From Candidatus Gastranaerophilales bacterium (GTDB lineage: Bacteria > Cyanobacteriota > Vampirovibrionia > Gastranaerophilales > Gastranaerophilaceae): DNA of 64,000 nucleotides. The position numbers and the translations under genes are program-made. Below are positions 60,061 to 64,000 of this stretch, in pieces. The notes beneath the pieces were generated by a model. The model ran no database searches. It saw only the letters and a list, made by a program, of their open reading frames with translations, and had not been told where the DNA came from. How positions within the stretch are numbered: position 1 is the stretch's first letter; every line of letters begins with the position of its first letter. The stretch covers positions 62,001-126,000 of the forward strand of contig CALUPF010000028.1 of NCBI GenBank assembly GCA_944322545.1, written 5' to 3'.

Positions 60061-61027
60061 ACAGCCTAATATAAAAATATTGGTTTGTTATCATAAAAAA
60101 GATAGACTGTTCAAAAATGATGTTTTAGTTCCTATTCATTGTGGAAGAGCTTTGGCTTGTGAAGCTTCTAAAGACGGGAAAATGAGTGAGAAAGATTACC
60201 GATGGATGTTAGATAACATGATTGGTGATGATACTGGCGATAATATTTCTAAGCTTAATCGAGAAGTTAATGAAATGTCAGCAATATATTGGGCTTGGAA
60301 AAACTATGAAAAATTGGGAAATCCTGATTATATTGGGTTAATGCATTACAGACGTCTTTTTGATTTTTCTAATGATATTAAAACTTTGAGTTATTCAACA
60401 TTAAATAAATTGGGTTTGAACTTAAAAAGTTTACGTAAAGTGTTTTCAAAATATGATTTTGTTTGTAGAGAGGGATTTGAGATATCAGATTCTTCTATTC
60501 ATACTTTCGAACCATACCAAATTTCTGTCAATTTAAGTGAGTCTTATCATCCAGTTTTGTTTAAACAATATGAAAAATTTAAAAAGGAACAAATTTTTTA
60601 TTGCAACAGTATGTTCATTATGAATAAAGATGATTTCTTTTCTTATTGTGAAGAAGTTATGCCTGTGATGTTTGATTTTTTGAATAAACCCGAATTAGAG
60701 GTTAACAATAACTTTTTGAATAAAGCAAAAGAATATTTGTCTGAAGAAAATTTTAATATATTAAAGCAAAAGGCTGACTTAAATGGTAACTGGTATCCAC
60801 GAATGACGGCTTATATGATGGAGTATATTTCAAGTTTCTATTTTAATGAATTGAAAGAACGATATAAAAATAAAGCATTAAGCGGAAAAATTTATAACAC
60901 GGAAATGCAGACTAAATATACTTTTTTAGAACATATTTTTTCTGTAAAAAATTCACTGGATAGAAAACATAAGATTATTTCGATATTAGGGATAAAGGTT
61001 AGTTTTAAAAGATTTTCTTGTAAATAA
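60050..61027 (+). CDS. DUF4422 glycosyltransferase-like protein
   Basis: A 325-residue protein related to the N-terminal domain of the large fusion: I-L-V-C-Y-H-K-K near residue 10, I-H-C-G-R near 29, I-G-D-D-T-G-D-N-I-S near 59 and G-L-M-H-Y-R-R near 96. DUF4422 proteins occur in capsule loci and are thought to be glycosyltransferases. It closes with I-F-S-V-K-N and I-I-S-I-L-G-I-K-V, nearly the same motif as at the N-terminus of the FkbM methyltransferase two genes on. Confidence 0.85.
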   Translation: MENKQPNIKILVCYHKKDRLFKNDVLVPIHCGRALACEASKDGKMSEKDYRWMLDNMIGDDTGDNISKLNREVNEMSAIYWAWKNYEKLGNPDYIGLMHYRRLFDFSNDIKTLSYSTLNKLGLNLKSLRKVFSKYDFVCREGFEISDSSIHTFEPYQISVNLSESYHPVLFKQYEKFKKEQIFYCNSMFIMNKDDFFSYCEEVMPVMFDFLNKPELEVNNNFLNKAKEYLSEENFNILKQKADLNGNWYPRMTAYMMEYISSFYFNELKERYKNKALSGKIYNTEMQTKYTFLEHIFSVKNSLDRKHKIISILGIKVSFKRFSCK

Positions 61028-61045
61028 TAAAGAAAGGACTAAAAA

Positions 61046-62035
61046 ATGGAAACAATATCTAAAATTAACAAAGTTGAAGATTATTATGATTATGCTTGTC
61101 TTGCTCCTATTATAGATAAAATTTCAGATGTTTCAATGATGGCTGATTATGAAAGAGCTTTTTTAAATAGTTTAATTAGACAATATAAACCTAAAAAACT
61201 ATTAGAACTTGGTGTTGCCAAAGGCGGATCTTCTGTTGTAATGCTCAATGCAATAAAGGATATTGAAGATGCTAAATTATATTCTATTGATTATTTAGAT
61301 TATCTTTATTGTGACAATTCAAAAAAAGTCGGCTATGCTGTTAAAGAAAGAGTTCCTGAGTTAGTTAATCGCTGGGAGCTTAAAACTAATGGTTTGCCTT
61401 GCGATTTTATGGATGAAATTGGTGGAGATATTGATTTTGTTTTAATAGATACAATGCATATAAATCCTGGGGAAATCTTAGACTTTTTAATGGTTTTGCC
61501 ATACTTAAAAGAAAATGCTGTTGTTGTTTTTCATGATACAGCTTTGCATGTTATTTCTAGTGAACCGTGCCAGTTTAAAATTGCTAACACAAATAACTTG
61601 CTGATGAGTGCAATAAAAGGTAAAAAGATTCTTCCTGAGTTTTTTGATTCTCATATATTTCCTAATATTGGTGCGGTTGAATTAAATAAAAGCACAAGAG
61701 AAAACATTTGGGATATTTTTAATATTATTAAACAACCATGGGTGTATGCTATAAACCAAGAAGAAGTAGGTAAAATTGTTAATTGCTTTGAAAAACAGTA
61801 TGGAACAAAACTTACAAATATTTTTGTTAAAGCTGCTAATTTTTATAATTCGGATTTAGATAGTGCAACTAAGATTTTGAACTCTGTGGATGTAAAAAAA
61901 ATAATTAAAAAAGTTCGATTTGCTCTCATAAAGTATTTTCTATTTTATAAGTTTGGAGTAGGTAAACAAAGAAAATATTATAAAAAACTATACAAAGAAA
62001 CTAAAATCAAATATGAACAAATTAAACATAATTAA
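61046..62035 (+). CDS. Class I SAM-dependent methyltransferase (CmcI/Methyltransf_24-like)
   Basis: A 329-residue protein. L-L-E-L-G-V-A-K-G-G-S-S near residue 52 is the SAM-binding motif I, I-D-F-V-L-I-D near 130 is the post-motif strand, and V-V-F-H-D-T-A near 168 resembles the metal-site H-D of CmcI-type enzymes. It probably methylates a sugar or lipid-linked glycan. A basic, aromatic C-terminus may bind the membrane. RBS AAAGGA precedes the ATG. Confidence 0.83.
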   Translation: METISKINKVEDYYDYACLAPIIDKISDVSMMADYERAFLNSLIRQYKPKKLLELGVAKGGSSVVMLNAIKDIEDAKLYSIDYLDYLYCDNSKKVGYAVKERVPELVNRWELKTNGLPCDFMDEIGGDIDFVLIDTMHINPGEILDFLMVLPYLKENAVVVFHDTALHVISSEPCQFKIANTNNLLMSAIKGKKILPEFFDSHIFPNIGAVELNKSTRENIWDIFNIIKQPWVYAINQEEVGKIVNCFEKQYGTKLTNIFVKAANFYNSDLDSATKILNSVDVKKIIKKVRFALIKYFLFYKFGVGKQRKYYKKLYKETKIKYEQIKHN

Positions 62036-62077
62036 TTAAGTGATAATCCAATATAAGCTTATATGAGGAGAGTGCAA

Positions 62078-63181
62078 ATGAATATTAAAAGATTGTTAGA
62101 GAGTATATTTTCTGTAAAAAATGAATATTCAAAAACTAAAAGATATAAGGTTGTTACAATTTTAGGTATTAAAATTAAACGTTGTGCAAATGTTTGTAAT
62201 TTAGATATTAAAAAACACGTTCCTATTGATAAATATGTTGAAAAAGAAAATATTACTCTATACAAAAATTATTACGAAAGATATTGGATGGATTTTTCAG
62301 AAGAAACACTACCAGAGAATCTTGTTGAGAAATATTCAGCATTAACGAAAGGCTTGGATATAGATAGTGTTGATTTAATTGATAGAATCATTTATAGATG
62401 GAATGTGATAAAAGAACATTTATATGATGAATGTATTGATTTATTTACTGAAAAAGAGAAAAAAGAAATTCTAACACAATATGATAATTTTGATTCTAAG
62501 ATTTATCAACTTGAGCCAAATAAATGGAAACACGGTAAATATATATTGCCAGTCAATTGTTCTGGTGACGTTTTTTATTTTAAACATCGTTTGGATTTGT
62601 TATCAAACAATAGTATAGAACGATTGAAAAACTCAGCAATTATAGATGCAGGGGCTTTTGTTGGTGATTCTGCTTGTATTTTTTCTGAATTTGTTGAAGA
62701 TGGTACTATTTATTCTTTTGAACCAGTCCAAGAAAACTATGAAATGCTTATTTCAACAATTAAAATGAATGATTTGAAGAAAGTAGTACCAATAAAAAAA
62801 GCACTAGGTGATAAAATAGAAAAATTAGATATAAATGTTCATGACAGTGGTTCAACTATATTACAAACAAATAGAGAAGGAATGACTATTCAACAAATTC
62901 AATCTACTACACTTGATAAATTTGTTGAAGAAAACAACTTAACTGTTGGTTTGATAAAAACAGATGTTGAAGGATTTGAACCTCAATTATTAGAAGGTGC
63001 AAAAAACACTATAAAAACACAGAGGCCTGTTTTGTTAATTTCTATATATCATAATATGCATGATTTATTTGAAATAAAACCAATGATAGAAAGTTGGAAT
63101 TTAGGTTATTCTTTTAAAATTGTAAAATGTAACAGTTATAAATTTTTACAAGAAACAATGTTAATTGCAGAGCCCGTCTAA
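62078..63181 (+). CDS. FkbM-family methyltransferase
   Basis: A 367-residue SAM methyltransferase. The FkbM core spans about residues 185-340: I-D-A-G-A-F-V-G-D-S-A near 192, Y-S-F-E-P-V-Q-E-N near 217, T-L-D-K-F near 282, I-K-T-D-V-E-G-F-E near 298, and L-L-I-S-I-Y-H near 325. These enzymes O-methylate sugars in surface glycans. The start is ATG 62078 with GAGGAG upstream; ATG 62063 overlaps that site. The N-terminal 40 residues carry the I-F-S-V-K-N ... T-I-L-G-I-K-I module seen at the C-termini of neighbouring transferases. Confidence 0.88.
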   Translation: MNIKRLLESIFSVKNEYSKTKRYKVVTILGIKIKRCANVCNLDIKKHVPIDKYVEKENITLYKNYYERYWMDFSEETLPENLVEKYSALTKGLDIDSVDLIDRIIYRWNVIKEHLYDECIDLFTEKEKKEILTQYDNFDSKIYQLEPNKWKHGKYILPVNCSGDVFYFKHRLDLLSNNSIERLKNSAIIDAGAFVGDSACIFSEFVEDGTIYSFEPVQENYEMLISTIKMNDLKKVVPIKKALGDKIEKLDINVHDSGSTILQTNREGMTIQQIQSTTLDKFVEENNLTVGLIKTDVEGFEPQLLEGAKNTIKTQRPVLLISIYHNMHDLFEIKPMIESWNLGYSFKIVKCNSYKFLQETMLIAEPV

Positions 63182-63217
63182 TGTAAGTATGTTTAACTGT
63201 ATAATAAAGGAGAGTAA

Positions 63218-64000
63218 ATGGCTAAAATATACATAGGTTTTACAGTGGATGATGGATATGTAAAATATCTTGCGGTGACTATTGCTTCTATTTTATGCAA
63301 TGCAAATAAAAGAGATGAATTAAATTTTTATGTATTAAATGATGGAAGCATATCAGTCGAGAATAAAAGTAAAATCAATGATTTAAAAAAAATAAAAGAT
63401 TTTAATATTGAGTGGATAACAGTTGATACGAAATTGTTTGAGAATCAAGGAACTAATTTGCGAGAAGATATAACGATTGCTACAAATTATAGATTCTCAT
63501 TAGCTTCTTTATTGCCTGATATAGATAAATTGATTTTTTTAGATGCTGATTTAATATTGAACGCAGATATTGCAAATTTGTGGTCAATAGATGTTGAAAA
63601 TTATTATATGGCTTGTTCACCTGTTTTTGAAGGTGTTCTTGATGCTTATCAACAAAAGTTAGATATTCCTCTTAATTATAGATATTGCAATACAGGTGTA
63701 ATGTTATGTAATTTGAAAAAATGGAGAGAAGACAATATTGAACCATTCTTTTTTACTAATGCGAAAAAATATCGAGATGTTTGTGAGTTTTTAGACCAAG
63801 ATATATTAAACACTGTTTTGTATTCAAAAATTTTATATTTAGATTACAAATTTAATTTTATACCAGATGAAGAACTTTGGTATCCAGAAATATATTCAAA
63901 AAATTTAGATAAAATTCCTAAAAATCCAGAGATTATACACTGGGCTGGTCCTCGTAAGCCTTGGAACAATATGTCTGTGAAATATTTTGAAACCTATAGA
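63218..64000 (+). CDS. Glycosyltransferase family 8, truncated by window end
   Basis: An ATG at 63218 with AAAGGAGAG upstream opens a frame that stays open for 261 codons to the right edge. The translation has GT8 features: V-D-D-G-Y-V-K-Y-L near residue 9, F-L-D-A-D-L-I (DxD) near 107, C-N-T-G-V-M-L-C-N-L-K-K-W near 157, F-L-D-Q-D-I-L-N near 192 and I-I-H-W-A-G-P-R-K-P-W near 240. It resembles LPS galactosyl or glucosyltransferases and the GT8 domain of the large fusion upstream. The polysaccharide cluster continues beyond the window. Confidence 0.92.
   Translation, partial: MAKIYIGFTVDDGYVKYLAVTIASILCNANKRDELNFYVLNDGSISVENKSKINDLKKIKDFNIEWITVDTKLFENQGTNLREDITIATNYRFSLASLLPDIDKLIFLDADLILNADIANLWSIDVENYYMACSPVFEGVLDAYQQKLDIPLNYRYCNTGVMLCNLKKWREDNIEPFFFTNAKKYRDVCEFLDQDILNTVLYSKILYLDYKFNFIPDEELWYPEIYSKNLDKIPKNPEIIHWAGPRKPWNNMSVKYFETYR

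Overview
The window is AT-rich, densely coded chromosomal DNA of an anaerobic or fermentative bacterium. Several features together point to a gut-type, non-photosynthetic cyanobacterial relative (Vampirovibrionia/Melainabacteria, Gastranaerophilales-like): a Ycf45/R3H ATPase of the cyanobacterial type, an electron-bifurcating [FeFe] hydrogenase, a split archaeal-style glutamate synthase, desulfoferrodoxin, LptF/G-type envelope genes, type IV pilin-like proteins, and many proteins opening with a short N-terminal S/N-F-K-G motif. The taxonomic call is inference from gene content; there is no rRNA here.

Layout. 0-3.3 kb: end of a DUF1537 kinase, a PdxA-family dehydrogenase, then desulfoferrodoxin and ferritin (oxygen and iron protection). 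3.3-7.3 kb: two convergent FKG-tagged proteins with zinc-protease HExxH motifs. 7.4-10.3 kb: Ycf45-like ATPase, a small membrane protein and a TPR lipoprotein/secreted protein. 10.4-15.4 kb: nuoJ-K-L-M-N-like genes whose products lack many residues known to be needed for proton pumping, with NuoL internally shortened. 15.4-19.2 kb: two small tagged proteins, radA and a FliA/WhiG-type sigma factor. 19.2-21.2 kb: three paralogous pilin-like proteins. 21.3-25.7 kb: hydC-hydB-hydA bifurcating hydrogenase behind a Rex-like operator. 25.7-34 kb: tagged and hypothetical proteins, a large acidic protein with a long 5' leader, leuC, a membrane protein, and an FKG-amidohydrolase overlapping a 671-residue tagged protein. 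34-39.2 kb: split and fused glutamate synthase. 39.2-49.6 kb: LptF/G permease, MarR regulator with an EmrB-type exporter, hypothetical proteins (one behind a possible Trp-codon attenuator), a GH32-like secreted protein, tRNA-Thr, an SGNH hydrolase, a peroxiredoxin-thioredoxin pair and a DUF2023-like protein. 49.7-64 kb: a surface-polysaccharide cluster (two UDP-galactopyranose mutases, galE, another epimerase, GT2/GT8/DUF4422 glycosyltransferases, two methyltransferases) that runs off the right edge.

How it fits together. The hydrogenase would dispose of NADH and ferredoxin electrons as H2 during fermentation; NADH-dependent repression through a Rex-like site would suit that. The degenerate Nuo membrane arm looks like a relic or a repurposed complex. 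The right-hand cluster would make a galactofuranose-containing, probably methylated glycan. The most unusual themes are the recurrent FKG N-terminal motif on otherwise unrelated proteins, the coordinated loss of proton-pump residues in the Nuo genes, and the tandem-Trp leader at 43.5 kb. No CRISPR array, insertion sequence, prophage or rRNA was seen.
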